From Branchinecta lynchi (Eukaryota > Arthropoda > Branchiopoda > Anostraca > Branchinectidae), in NCBI GenBank assembly GCA_023053575.1, contig JAKZAP010000004.1, positions 19,897,675 to 19,961,674 on the forward strand: a stretch of 64,000 nt of DNA, written 5' to 3'. The notes below the pieces were generated by a model that was given only the letters and a program-made list of their open reading frames with translations, searched no databases and was not told the DNA's origin. The position numbers and the translations under genes are program-made. Positions 46,432-58,604 of the stretch are shown here, piece after piece (position 1 is the stretch's first letter; every line of letters starts with the position of its first letter).

Positions 46432-47503
46432 TTTTTGGGATCCCAAAACGTAAGTGGAGGGATACCTATGACATCGCAAAAGTTATCCGTCCGTCCGTCT
46501 GTAAGCACGATAACTCTCGAAGGGAATGAGATATTTTGATGAAACTTGGTATGAGGATTCGTTGGGTCGCCGGACCAGTCAAGTTCGTAGATGGGCTTTG
46601 TAGCCCTACATTTAGGGGTGGGGGTTCAAATTAAGGGGCAAACAAAATATTTTGAAACAGCTAATTTGATAGTCGATTATGAAGTAAGAAGACATGCTGA
46701 ACACGATGGTGAAACCATTTTTTCATCGGACAAGTAGTTTAAAAAGTTTTATTTGAAGTTGATTAAATGTTCGATTTAGGGGTAGGAAGACATGCTGAGG
46801 ACGATGGTGAAAACCATTTTCTCGACGGACATGTAGTTCGCCCGGAATCCGGCCCAAACCGGAAAGTTTGTTAAAATTAAAGTTTTATTTGGAGTTGGTT
46901 TAGATGTTCGATTTAGGGCAAGAAGACATGCTGAACACTTATTTGAAAAAATTTTCTACCTGCACCTGTAGTTCCCCCCGAATCCGGCCAAAACCGGAAA
47001 ATTGTTAGAATCTTAAGTTTTATTTCATTAGATAACCGATTTAAGGGTAAGAAGAGATGCTGAATCCGTGTTTGACAATCATATTTTACCCGAAAATATA
47101 GTTCGACCGGAACCCGGCTGGAGTCGGAAAATTTGTTAAAAGTTAAATTTTTATTTGAAGTTGGTTAGATGTTCAGAAAGAAGATACCCTGAGTTCGTTT
47201 TTGAGCTTTCTTTTTTCGCCGGACAAGTAGTTCTGGAGTTCGGCCGAAACCAGGAAATTGGCAGAAGTTGCGGGAAGTTTTCGTCAAAACAGATATGACT
47301 TATAGGGGTAAACACACATTCTGAATCCATATCTGAACTTGGTTTTATCAGATGACTAGCTATTTGGCCTTAATCTGTTTCTGAATTTTAATTGTAAAAA
47401 TGTTCAAGGAGTCTGGCGATGACTGGATCTGGCTAAGACAAAACCCAGTTGTCTAGATCAGATATTGAATTTTTGGGATCCCATCGAAACCTTTGGTCTT
47501 GTT
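46432..47503 (+). mobile_element. Family A copy 15, full length
   Basis: Intact palindrome, GTCCGTCCGTCTGT, about six core units and an intact terminal CCTTTGGTCTTGTTT. Its core sequence is very close to copies 5 and 9, so these three look like a young subfamily. Confidence 0.9.
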
Positions 47504-47527
47504 TGTGTGGTAAAAACCGGTTATGTT

Positions 47528-48491
47528 ATTTTGTTGGATCCGAAAACGGAAGCGAAGGGATAACTATGACATCACAAAAGTTGTCCGTCTGTCCGTCCGT
47601 CGGTCTGTGAGCACGATAACTCTCGAAGGGAATGAGATATTTTAATGGAACTTGGTGTGAGGATTCTTTGGGTCAACTGTAAGGTCAAGTTCGTAGATGG
47701 GCTTTGTAGCCCATTTGTAGGTGGCGGGGGGGGGGGGGGGCAATTAAGGGGCAAACGAAACAGCTAATGTGATAGTCGATTATGGAGTAAGAAGACATAC
47801 TAAATACGATGTTGAAAACCATTTTCTCGCCAGACAAGTAGTTCGTCCGGAAAGCCTGTTAAAAGTAAAAGTTTTATTTGATGTTCGTTAGATGTTCGAT
47901 TTAGGGGAAAGAAGACATGCTGAACACTTATGGGAAAATCATTTTTTGCCCGGACAAGTAGTACATCCGGAATCCGGCTAAAATCGGAAAATTTCTTAAA
48001 AGTAAAAGTTGTATTTGTAGTTCATTAGATATCCGATTAAGGGGTAAGAAGCGATGCTGAATCCGTATATGACAATCTTTTTTTACCCGGACATTTAGTT
48101 CGCCTGGAATCCTGCTGGAACCGGAAAATTTGTTATAAGTTAAATTTTTATTTGAAGTTGATGAGTTGTTTGATATTGGGGAAAGAAGATAAGCTGAATT
48201 CGTTTTTTAGATTTCTTTTTTCCTCAGACAAGTAGTTCCGGAATTCGGCTGAAACCGGAAGATTGACAGAAGTAAGGCAGGAAGTTTTCGTCAAAATAGA
48301 TTGACCTGTAGGGGTAAACACACGCTGAATCCATGTCTGATTTGGTTTTCTCTGATGCTTAGCTACTTGGCCTTAATCTGTTTCTGAATTTTGATATTAA
48401 AAATGTTCAAGGGATCTGGCCAAGACAAGACCCGATTGTCTGGATCAAATATTGGATTTTTTGGATCCCATCGAAACATTTGGTCTTTTTT
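47528..48491 (+). mobile_element. Family A copy 16
   Basis: Directly follows copy 15 in the same orientation. The start is mutated (TTGTTGGATCCGAAAACGG), the core has about four units, and the end is CATTTGGTCTTTTTTTC. Confidence 0.85.
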
Positions 48492-48499
48492 TCTGTTGT

Positions 48500-48640
48500 T
48501 GCTAAGTCAACGGGCCTGGAAAAGGCTTAAAACAGAATTTGTTGAAAGCACTGCGTTGTTTGAAAGTATCCAACTATTTCAGAATACTGGAATCGAAAGA
48601 GTGAATAGTGTGAGGGGTCCCTTAAGTGATATGGATGAAT
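48500..48640 (+). repeat. Family G copy
   Basis: AAGTCAACGGGCCTGGAAAA, GGCTTAAAACAGAATTTG and GAGGGGTCCCTTAAG. It directly follows family A copy 16. Confidence 0.65.
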
Positions 48641-48971
48641 GAATGATTTTGCTGGAATACATAAGCCATAAGGCAACAAAAGCAATACTAACATACTCTG
48701 ACACTATTACATACTTACTAAATCACCTTACGTATATTTCTGCGGTATTGTAAGCTAATTCGAGGAACCCAAAATTTCTCTTTACCCCTCATCACTTCTA
48801 TAATCCTCTTCTTACCCCCTTCTGCATCCATAGGAAAGGAAGGATCGGACCTTTCCTCTTTTTTTTTCCAGTGTACTTTCTGAATCTTCGCTAAAAGTAA
48901 CACTGGAAATCACGTTTAATGTAGTGTTTTACAGGAACGCATCGTTTTTTAGTTTCTTGTAACGCCAGCAG

Positions 48972-49048
48972 ACACTGTGTTAATTATTGTCTGTCGAAAC
49001 TGAGCATCCGTGTGCAAACGTCGTGAAACTTCTTACGGTGGAAACTCT
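48972..49048. mobile_element. End fragment of the TA-site foldback family
   Basis: About 75 bp with TTGTCTGTCGAAACTGAGCAT and CGTCGTGAAACTTCTTACGG, matching the right end of the 33.7-kb element with many changes. Confidence 0.4.
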
Positions 49049-49197
49049 GAACAATGAAACCATACTTGAACACACCATGGAGAATATATTTACAGACATG
49101 GACTCGAGAGCATTCTTTTCCTGAGCGTGACGTTTTCAAAGTAGGGATGTTCGTTTCTGGAGGTTTGCACATGCAGACTCCAAGACAAAAAGCGCAA

Positions 49198-49300
49198 TTC
49201 ATTTATTTATTTTATTTATTTATTTCAAAATATAGCCAACTGGGGCTGCTACATAACAACTCATTTATATACACTAAGACAACTAAAAAAAACAAATATG
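49198..49300 (-). mobile_element. Probable LINE 3' tail, TTTA-rich
   Basis: TTTATTTA repeats at 49200-49228 are followed by a segment starting CAAAATATAGCCAACTGGGG. Read on the minus strand this is a 3' UTR followed by a TAAA-repeat tail, as in several invertebrate LINEs. Nothing protein-coding is attached, so the call is tentative. A similar TTTATTTA run lies at 25184-25196. Confidence 0.3.
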
Positions 49301-50763
49301 CTGAAGGCACGAAGCCTTCAACAAACAAAGTACTTCAATTCAAATCTTGTACAGACCTGGCCGGATCGTATTGGAATTTCTTCTAGATATACGTTTGGGC
49401 TTAACTGGTTAAAAAATATTCGAGAAGAAATGTTGATTGGAGACATTTGTTCATTTCTAAAATTGTTCAGTACTGAAAAGAGGACAGATGCAAAATGGAG
49501 CAAAAATCGTAGCTTGGAAACGCTGTATTCGTATTTGGATCGGGTTTACTGCAGGTAATGTTAATGGAAGTCATACAGATAGGGATGATACTTGGTACTC
49601 TTCATTCAGGTGTCCTTTAAGTACGAAACATGCTATTGGACCTCGGGAAGAACAAGAAACGTCACTCAAACGAACCTTCAAAAGTGATTCTAGTCTTGTT
49701 TAAACCAGTCAACAACGTTTGTTGTCGTGACATTTTGATTCTTCGTTGAGTACACGGCAATTTTTCATCGGCATGAAGAGTTAGTCATCAAGAGTATTAG
49801 CTGGTTCACGTAGATAACAGCAAAAACGGACATAGCCACATAGGGGATAATTCGTAGTCTGTAAATGGGAGTTTAGGAAATCCTGGCACAAACCTGCTCC
49901 TGAGAGAATTCGGAAATTGCAAAGTGACACATCGTAACTGTGAGCGAGCTGACTGGCTGGAGTACACTGTACAAGAAAATCTTGCAGTATTTGCTACTGG
50001 CATTAATCTTGTCTCTAAAATGATAATCTTATCTCTAATTCGGCTTAATATCTCAGTAGATATAAGATTAAAACCAGTAGCAAATACCGCAGTTAACTCT
50101 AATCCTTACTCGCAGAAATGTGTTACAGTGTACCAAAGCGACCAAAGCGATGTTTATTTTTGCCCATGCATACTTTCTATTCAGTGGTTGGTAGGTTTTT
50201 ACAGCCGTCGGTTGGGATCGATCGTCGAACTCTAGCTCCCGATTAACCGCGGTTCATGGTTGCCTAGCGCGAGCTACTTCACTTTTTGGCAGACCTGTGT
50301 TGGAGTCGGCTTAAGCCATGGACTCGTTGTTTTATTTCGACCCTTTGAAGTAGACTAGTCACATACCACTCCGCCATTCCATTCAAAGTTATCATTTGAA
50401 AGTGACAGCACTTATTTGTTGAATTCCGGTGTTCCATTAGGGCTTTATTCGTTCATAATTAACTTTAAGTCGCTTGTAATCCCATCAAAACGTTCTAGTT
50501 TATTTTCTGCCAGCTTGCATTATTCTCTCCAGCCGCTCCCTGATTAGGAACGAAGAATTTGCCGCTAGTTTTTGCTTGCTGCGGATGGGTCCCCTCATGA
50601 ATTTCCATTAGCAATCCCTTCACGCCTGTGGTAGAAGATGACCTTGGGATAGTTTTCTGCAGCCGCAAACTTCGCAGGATCGCTGAGAAAGCGAGTTTTG
50701 CGGGATAGTTGAGGAACCAGTAGCTAACGCCGGGATAACGAGCTTCCGGGACAGATGGAGGTA
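49301..50763. other. Mostly unrecognised
   Basis: Apart from the 109-bp foldback at 49986, only unassigned sequence. A frame at 49298-49558 (LKNIREEMLIGDICSFLKLF) is followed by CAG|GTAATG, a possible donor, but has no recognised family. 50205-50280 has a faint tRNA-like fold on the minus strand. Confidence 0.3.
49986..50094. mobile_element. 109-bp foldback element
   Basis: The left arm GCAGTATTTGCTACTGG at 49986 is complementary to the right arm CCAGTAGCAAATACCGC ending near 50094 (one mismatch). ATTAATCTT-type inner repeats extend the stem. It resembles a small MITE. Confidence 0.55.
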
Positions 50764-50960
50764 GTAGTACATAGTCAGAAGTTTCAGACAACACAAGGAT
50801 GTGCGGTTTCAACCGACAACGCGTAATAGACAATTTGGGATGTTATCTGTTTTGTTTGAAAAGGTTATGCATGAAGTGTGATGTATAACAAGCATTGCCA
50901 GGAAGAGTCGAACAACAGCCAAAAAAGCATCTGCTGACTTTTTTGTGTGTTGATGATGTC
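50764..50960. mobile_element. Half copy of the TA-site foldback family
   Basis: Contains AGTCAGAAGTTTCAGAC and ACAAGGATGTGCGGTTTCAA, then CATTGCCAGGAAGAGTCGA and GCATCTGCTGACTTTTT, in the same order as the left arm at 33657. The right arm is lost where family A copy 17 begins. Confidence 0.6.
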
Positions 50961-50984
50961 GGACAATTCAGAAAATTTGCTCTT

Positions 50985-51754
50985 GTAGGGGTTTTCAAAT
51001 TAGGATTCACATTAAGGGACAAAAAAAATATTTTAAAGAGCCAATGACATAGGGGTAAGGTGACATGGTGAACTTATTTTCTCGCCAGTCAATTTAGCTC
51101 GTCCGGAATCCGGCCGAAACTGGAAAATTTGTTAAAATTAAAAGTTTTAGTTCTATTTAGAGGTAAGAAGACATGCTGAATCCATATATGATAATCATTT
51201 TCTACCGGGACATATCTTTCTCCGGAATCCGGCCGCAACCACAAAATATGAAAAAGTTGATTAGAGATTTGACGTAGTGGTAAGGGGGCATGCTGAATCC
51301 TTATATGAAAATTGTTGTCTCGCCGCACAAATATTTCGCACGGAATCCGGACGAAACCAGAACATTTGTTAAAGTTACAGTTTATCTGAAGTTGATTAGA
51401 GGTTCGATATATATAAGGAGCAAGGAGAGGTGCGGAATTCATTTTGAGCTTTAGTTTTTTGCTTGACAAGTAGTTCACCCGGAATCCGGTCGAAACTGGA
51501 CATTTGGCTGAAGTAGGGCAGGAAGTTTCGATCAATTTCGTCAAAGTAGATATGACGTACAGCGGTAAACACACATTATGCTGAACCCATACCTAAACTT
51601 GGTTTTCTCAGATGTAGCCATTGGCAATTGGTTTCTAAAAATTCGTAAAAATATTCAAGGAGTCTGGCGAAGACCAGATAGGCGTATCTACAAGACGCAA
51701 TTTTGTGGATCAGATATTACATTTTTAGATCCCGTCGAAACCTTTGGTTTTGTT
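50985..51754 (+). mobile_element. Family A copy 17, 5'-truncated
   Basis: Begins inside the 5' module after the microsatellite (GGGGTTTTCAAATTAGG) and carries about four core units and a 3' end with mutations (TTTAGATCCCGTCG...TTTTGTT). Confidence 0.8.
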
Positions 51755-53411
51755 AGTATGGTTACCTCATGCCAGAGGCGTTACTAGCCAAAGTGCTTGG
51801 GGGCGTGGCAAGGTATTTATCGACTGGTTGGTCAGTTTTACCGAGTAATTTTCAGAAAAAAATGGCCGTTTTCTATGGAAAATCGATGGGGAGCTCCCCC
51901 CCCCCTTCCCCCATACTTGACTCTTCTGTCTCCTGTTGTTAGTACCCTTTCCCTTTTTTGTAGGATTTCCCCCTGCATCGTGCCTTTCCTTTCCATTCAT
52001 GTTTTAGTCGATCACCCTGTTTACTTCAGATGTATCGTTTGAAGAATCTTTTCTGTCTGTTTAACGTGTTCGATCGGTTTGACTTGTTATCGCGGTAATA
52101 TCCGTGAGTTGAAGCATCTCTTTCCTTCCGTAGAGTACATTCTTCTGCCGTGTATCTTCATAAAGACATCGATTGCTCCCGATTCTAAGGAAGCTTTCCC
52201 CTCAGTCCCCCTTGAGTGATATACAGGGTCATTTCCTTCCGGCGGCTATCCGATTGGACTACTCTGCTTCTTTTGCGTTTGAACAGGGGTCCAGCTAAAT
52301 GGAAAGTTCATAAAGGGGAGCTATAACAAATGCAGAGTTGTTTCTTGGAAAGGTGGAGTAGGCGTCGTAACCCGAACAGCGTATTCCTGCTATAATTTTT
52401 TGGATCGTTCGTTCGTAGCCTTGGCCCAAGAATACCTTTTTCTGAGGAGTTCTGACTTCCTAACACTCCCCGTTCACAACAACCAGTTTCCGTCCCACGT
52501 TGATGCCAGCCCATCAGTCGACGCCTTCAGAATTCATTTGACGACCATGTAGGAATCGACACGTCTTTAGTTGACGATTTTCGTTTAGTTTTGTAGAGCC
52601 ATCGAATTTTGTTTGTGAAAGGCGAACAAAAAATCGCTTCTTGAAAGTGAAGTTTTTTTTAAGATTTTTCTGAATATGTTATGATAAAAATAATTGAATT
52701 TAACTCAATTTGTGGATAGCTTTATAATGCCAACTAGGATATATAGTATAGTGTTCCTAGTTTCCACAAGTCACGATGTCTACGATTGAAAAGGATAAAG
52801 TTCAACTGGCGGCAAAGTCAATTTAGTCCCCACTTCCGTGAGGGATAACCATGTGATTACAGATTGTGTCATCAGCTCAGAAAAAATGTTCTTCATCGAT
52901 TCGAACATACCATTTTGAAAACCTCGATGGGTTGACAAATTCAGCATTTAACCGTTAGCTAAGAAACAAAACCGAAGTGTTGCCCTCGCGTCAGTCGGCG
53001 AAGCCGAGTAAAGGTTGCTGCAACATTTCACGTTGTCAAGGCAGCGTAGGTCTAGTAGTTATATTTGTAATAATTATTAAGATAATAATAACAAATTAAT
53101 AATAATAGTAATAAAAAGTGATCGGCCGCAGAAAAAGGTATCTTTATGCTGGTGTCGTGCAACTTTTCGGACTAATAACCAACGGTCTTTACAGTGTTAG
53201 AATAGCAATGAAACGTATGACGCATTATATCTGTTATTGTTTTTAGGACTTTTTTAGGTCATTTTAATTCGCGTTCGTATTTTGATGAATTGTATTTTAA
53301 ACCGTGAAGTCATATGTTACAATTGTAAATATATCACTTGGTTGATCTTTTTAACTGTCATGACATGTCCAGCATTATTTTTTGTTAAATTGTAAATTGA
53401 ACGACATGGAA
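51755..53411. other. No recognised gene
   Basis: Unique-looking 1.66 kb. It has a C run with a G-rich complement near 51895 and AATAATAAT simple sequence at 53070-53110. A short ATG frame at 52774 (MSTIEKDKVQLAAK) runs into a stop and could only be a first exon if spliced. Confidence 0.35.
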
Positions 53412-54559
53412 AACCAAGACCAAAGGCTTCGATGGGATCCCAAAAATGTAATATTTGATCGAGACAATCGGGTCTTAAAGAGGTCCAGTCTTCGCCAGAC
53501 TCCTTGAGCACTTTACTGATAACATTTAGAAACAGATTAAGACAAATGGTAATAATCTGAGAAGACCAAGTTCAAATATGGATTCACCATGTGTATTTAC
53601 CCCTATAGCCTGCGGCATATCTACTTTGACGATAGTTCGGGCCTTACTTCTGCCAAATTTCCGGTTTCAGCCGGATTCCAGACGAACTACTTGTTATGCA
53701 AAAAATTGAAGTTCAAAAACGGATTTAGCGTATATCCTTACCCCTAAATCCAACCTCTAATTAACTTGAGATAAAACTTCAACTTTTAACAAATAATCCG
53801 ATTTCAGCCGGATTCGTGGCGAACTATGTGTCGAGGTAGAAAATGAATGTCATAGACGAATTCAGCATCTCTTCTTACCCATAAATCGAACACCTAATGA
53901 AATCCGTATAAAACTTTTACTTTGAACAAATTTCGCGGTTTTGACCGGATTCCGGGCGTTCTACTTGTCCGCCGAGAAAATAATTTTCATATTCGGATTC
54001 AGTATGTTTCCCTATCCTTAAATCGAATCTCTAATCAACTTCAGATTAAACTTTTATTTTTGACAAATTTTCGGGTTTTGGCCGGATTTCCGGCGATCTA
54101 CTTGTCCGAAGAGAAAATCCTTCTAATATTGGGATTCACATTTCTTCTTACCCCTAAATCGGACATTTAATCAACTTCAGATAAAACTTTTACTTTTTGC
54201 AAACTTTCCGGTTTTGACCGGATTCCGGGTGAAGTACTTGTCCGTCGAGAAAATGGTTTTCATATCCGTGTTCAGCATGTCGTCTTACCCCTTATTCGAC
54301 TGATGAGCTTTTAAAAAATATTTTTGTCGCCTCTTAATTTGAAACCCTTCCCCCGCCCGTAAATATGCAATGCAGCTATCGGGCCCATCTACGAACATGA
54401 CCTTTCCCTTGACTTGAAGAATGCTCACACCAAGTTTCATCAAAATATCTCATTCCCTTCAAGAGTTATCGTGCTGACAGACGGACGGACGGACAGACAG
54501 ACGGACAACTTTTGCGATGTCATAGGTTTCCCTCCACTTACGTTTTGGGATCCCAAAAA
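53412..54559 (-). mobile_element. Family A copy 18, full length
   Basis: Reverse-oriented. The 3' module is at 53412 and the 5' palindrome at 54544-54559. It is arranged head to head with copy 19, 127 bp away. Confidence 0.9.
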
Positions 54560-54685
54560 CGGCCTAGTTTCTCCAAGCATATGTAGTGGATGTTGATAAA
54601 TATGCTAATGCCAATGATCGAGTTAACACGGTGTTTAAAGACTTCAAATAACCTCGACAAATACGAATAATGGATTCTCTTTGCG

Positions 54686-55906
54686 TTTTTGGGATCCCAA
54701 AACGTAAGTGGAGGGATACCTATGACATCGCAAAAGTTGTCCGTCCGTCTGTCCGTCCGTCCGTCTGTAAGCACGATAACTCTCGAAGGGAATGAGATAT
54801 TTTGATGAAACTTGGTATGAGGATTATTTGGGTCAAGGGTAAGGTCGAGTTCGTAGATGGGCTCTGTAGCCCTATATTTGGGGGTGGGGGAGGGGGTTCA
54901 GTTTAAGGAACAAACAAAATATTTTTAAACAGCTAATGTGATAGTCGATTATGGGGTAAGAAGACATGCTGAGCACGATGGTGACAATCATTTTCTCGCC
55001 GGACAAGTAGTTCGTCCGGAATCCGGCAAAAACTGGAAAGTTTTTTAAAAGTAAAGTTTCATTTGAAGTTGATTAAATGTTTGATTTAGGGGTAAGAAGA
55101 CATGCTGAGCACGATGGTGAAAACCATTTTCTCGCTGGACGAGTAGTTCTTCCGGAATCCGGCAAAAAACGGCAAGTTGGTTAAAAGTAAAAGTTTCATT
55201 TGAAGTTGATTAAATGTTTGATTTAGGGGTAAGAAGACATGCTGAGCATGATGGTGAAAGTCATTGTGTCGCCGGACAAGCAGTTCGTCCGGAATCCGGC
55301 CAAAACCGGAAAGTTGGTTAAAAGTAACAGTTTCATTTGAAGTTGATTAAATGTTTGATTTATGGGTAAGAAGACATGCTGAACCCGATGGTGAAAACCA
55401 TTTTCTGTCCGGACAACTAGTTCGCCTGTAATCCGGCCAAAACCGGAAAATATGTGAAAAGTAAAAGCTTTATCTGAGTTGATTAGATGATATATTTAGT
55501 GGTAAGAAGAGACGCTGAGTCTGTATATAATGATCATTTTTTACCCGGACATATAATTAGTCTGGAATCCGGTTGTACCCGCATTTTTTTTAAGTCAAAA
55601 TTGTATTTAAAGTTGATTGGATTTCTTTATAGGGATAAGGAGATACGCTGGCTTCGTTTCTGAATTTTTCGTTTTTTGCTGGACTAGTAGTTCGCTCGGA
55701 ATTCAGGCGAAACCGCAAATTTGGTAGTAGTAAAGCAGGAAGTTTCGGTCAATATCGTCAAAATAGATATGGCTTATAGAGGTATAGATAGGTAGATAGA
55801 ATATCTGAACTCGGTTTTCTCTGATGATTACCTGGCGAAGACAAGACCGAATTGTCTGGATCAAATCTTAGATTTTTGGGATCCCATCGACACCTTTTGT
55901 CTTGTT
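54686..55906 (+). mobile_element. Family A copy 19, full length, best core
   Basis: This copy shows the core period most clearly: the motif TTTGATTTA recurs at 55080, 55217 and 55354, a spacing of 137 bp. The start is the palindrome at 54687 and the end is CACCTTTTGTCTTGTT. Confidence 0.92.
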
Positions 55907-56735
55907 CTTTGTCGAATCATTCTTGACCTGCGTTTGTGCGCACTTGTAAGGGGTAAACACTTAGCTCGCACTTTGCTGAGTCCTCAGTTCTGTGCGCAGC
56001 TGTAAACCGATTACCTGGAAAAGAATTAAGCCCGCACAGCATTTTCTTAAAGATTTATTTGAATGTGGCTGCTTGCTTGCCAGATTCGGGACTATACGCA
56101 TGTTTAGCTCCATAAGGGTGATCTCTGTTATGAGTCGGTTAGGCTACAGTAGAGCTTCTTTGAACACATTTCTGTAATTTAGACCCCCTTGGTTTCCTTT
56201 TTAGCCCCGAAAACAATCAAATACAGTGATAATTAAGAAGTTAAAGCACACTCGCGCTCCTTGCTGTTTAGGCTCTGTTCTGATATTCTGAAATAGTTGA
56301 ATACTTAAAACCAGGCTTTGCTTTTAACAAGGAATTCCCGGCTTTTGCTTTTAAGCCTCTCACTTCTAGAAAAACAGGAGAAAGTTTGTATAACCGTTTT
56401 TTCTGACGAGCGAGCTTCTCCTAAACAACCGTTGGAGCACGTTACGAATCGAAATAGTGAAACAAGGCGAGTTTGACGTGCATTCGAGTTGTTGTTAGGG
56501 GCTTTGTAGGATAAGCCGTATTCAGTTCGCCTGGTTTAAGAATGGATGGACCGATTAGGAAAGTAGGTTGATTTGACATTATAGATACGACAGGTCCTTT
56601 CGCATCAGCTAAACCCAAACTCTTCGATGTTTTGAATTGACAGAATGCGTTCGAGATCAGTCTAGTGAAAGATCTGCCAACATGTGTAATGTATTCTATT
56701 TAATGATAGCCTGTTCCGTATCCACCCTGTCCAGA
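55907..56735. other. Weak family G-like and other repeat traces
   Basis: 56280-56350 (TTGAATACTTAAAACCAGG) recalls family G. 56585-56690 shares ACAGAATGCGT and GAGATC with 59827-59860. No gene was recognised. Confidence 0.35.
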
Positions 56736-56922
56736 TTTTGGGATCCCAAAACGTAAGGGATACCTATGACATCGCAAAAGTTGTCCGTCTGTTCGTCCGT
56801 CCGTCCGTCTGTCAGCACGATAACTCTCGAAGGGAATGAGATATTTTGATGAAACTCGATGTGAGGACTCTTCGAGTCAAGGGAAAGGTCGAGTTCGTAG
56901 ATGGGCCCGATAGCTGCATATT

Positions 56923-58604
56923 TATGGCACTTGAGCTTACTCAAGTGCCATATAGCGATTGTAATTTCTGTCCGTCAGTCGGTCTGTCGGTCTGTCGGTC
57001 CCGGTTTTGCTAGTTCGGGCACTTCCAGATAAGCTAGAACGATGAAACTTGGCAGGCATATGAGGGACCGGACCAGCTCAACTTAAAATTAATCATTTCT
57101 TCAATCCGACTTTCCCCGGATTCGGGAGTCCGGAAACTATAAAGCAAAAGTGGAGCGAAAAGTAGCAATAAAAAGAGCTGCCCGAAGGCGGGGGCGAACC
57201 AGGAACCTCTGAGTTGGAAGTCCAACGCTCTACCAACTGAGCCACGAATCCATGTATGAGAGACCGAATGCGGGAGAGTACACAAAGTGGATAATCTAAA
57301 CAAATTACATTGTTAGGATTATGGAACTTGTCAGGAATATTGGATGTATTAGGGAGCGTATGCGGGAGTATATATTGTTAAAAGATTGACGACCTGATTA
57401 ACCTGGACATAGTCAAGAAACATAAATAATAGTTTGGGCACTTCCACGCAAGCTAGGACGATGAAACTTCGCAGGCATATCAGGGACCCGACCAGACTAA
57501 GTTGGAAATAGTCACTTGCCCGATCCGACCATCGTGGGGGAGGGGGCGGAATCCGGAAAATAGGGACATTCATCACTTTCGAACGGGTGATCGGATCTTA
57601 ATGAAACTTGATATCTGGAAAGATCTCGTGTCTCAGATGTCTCATTTCGAGTCCGGACCGGATCCGATGAATCTTGGGGGTGGGTCTTGAGGGGAGTGGA
57701 GGACGGGGAATCCGGAAAAATTTGGAAAAATTGAATATTTTCAGCTTACGAACGGGTCGTCGGATCTTAACGAAACTTGATATATGGAAGGACCTCATGT
57801 CTCAGACGCCGGTGACATTGGGGGGAGTTGGAAGGGGAAACCGGAAATCTTGAAAAACGCTCAGAGTGGAGAGATCCGGATGAAACTTGGTAGAAAGAAC
57901 AAGCACAAGTCCTAGATACCTGACTGACATAACCGGAACGGATCCGCTCACTTTGGGGGAGTTGGGGGGGGAGTCCTAATTTCTAGTGATCCCGCGAGTT
58001 CGATGCTTCCTGATGTATTAGGACAATGAAAATTGGCAAGCATGCCAAGGACCCGACCAGATTAAATAGGAAATAGTCACTTCCCCGATCCGACCATCTG
58101 GGGGGTGGGGGGGTGGAGGGACGGGGAAGCCAAAATTGAGGTATTTTTAACTTGCGAACGGTTGGTCGGATCTTGATGAAAGTTGATATTTAGCATGACC
58201 TCGTGTCTCAGACGTCCCACTTTAAATCCGGACCGGATCCGATGTCACTGGGGGGGGGGGGAGCTGGTGGAGGGAACCAGAAATCTTGACAAACGCTTAG
58301 AGTGCAGCGATCGGGATGGAACTTATTCGGCCACGGTAGGTGGAGATAGAGTGAGTACCGGAAATCGTGTAGCACGTCTAGGGATCAAACAAATGGATTT
58401 ATTGGGATGAAAGTTTGAACAGTCATGTGCATTTGCTGCAGACAATCGAAACGATGCCGGAACTGCTCAGAAATGAGTGAAACTAAATATCCTATTTCTA
58501 TATCCGAACCGCATTTTTGGATGGCGGGTGTATTTTGTGAGGTTCTCATCTACTTTCTTGTACAGCCTACTCGTACAAGTGCCATATGAGCTCGTAGCTC
58601 TTGT
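56923..58604 (+). mobile_element. Family E copy 8, inserted in family A copy 20
   Basis: Full-length element whose ends are fixed by the interrupted host copy: TATGGCACTTGAG at the left and TAGCTCTTGT at the right. The insertion falls between two T residues of the family A sequence CATATTTAGGGG. It also carries a tRNA-like insertion at about 57120-57430. Its last 280 bp are almost identical to those of copy 9. Confidence 0.93.
57174..57251 (-). pseudogene. tRNA-like sequence, possible SINE head
   Basis: On the minus strand GTGGCTCAGTTGGTAGAGC fits the D arm and pol III A box, TTGGACTTCCAACTC is the anticodon arm (TCC would be glycine), and GGTTCGCCCCC resembles the T loop and B box. The acceptor stem does not close (GGATTCG against GGGCAGC) and the anticodon stem is weak, so it is a tRNA pseudogene or the head of a tRNA-derived SINE. 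It lies inside family E copy 8. Confidence 0.6.

Noticed and set aside
46296..46508. Recurrent frames reading NFCDVIGIPPLTFWDPK after a DGRTDGQTD run
   Set aside because: These are antisense translations of the family A 5' module (GTCY microsatellite and GGGATCCC palindrome) and appear at each copy; not a protein family.
50205..50280. Functional tRNA-Asn on the minus strand
   Set aside because: A GTT-like anticodon loop is present, but position 33 is not T and the stems do not pair well; at most a decayed tRNA-like piece.
52774..52825. Short ATG frame MSTIEKDKVQLAAK as a gene start
   Set aside because: It stops after 16 codons, a weak AAA|GTCAAT is the only possible donor, and no downstream exon was found.
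56923..58604. TTA target duplication making family E a Harbinger-type element
   Set aside because: The reading depends on how shared T and A bases are assigned; other E copies do not show a repeated 3-bp flank, and the internal structure fits Helentron derivatives better.
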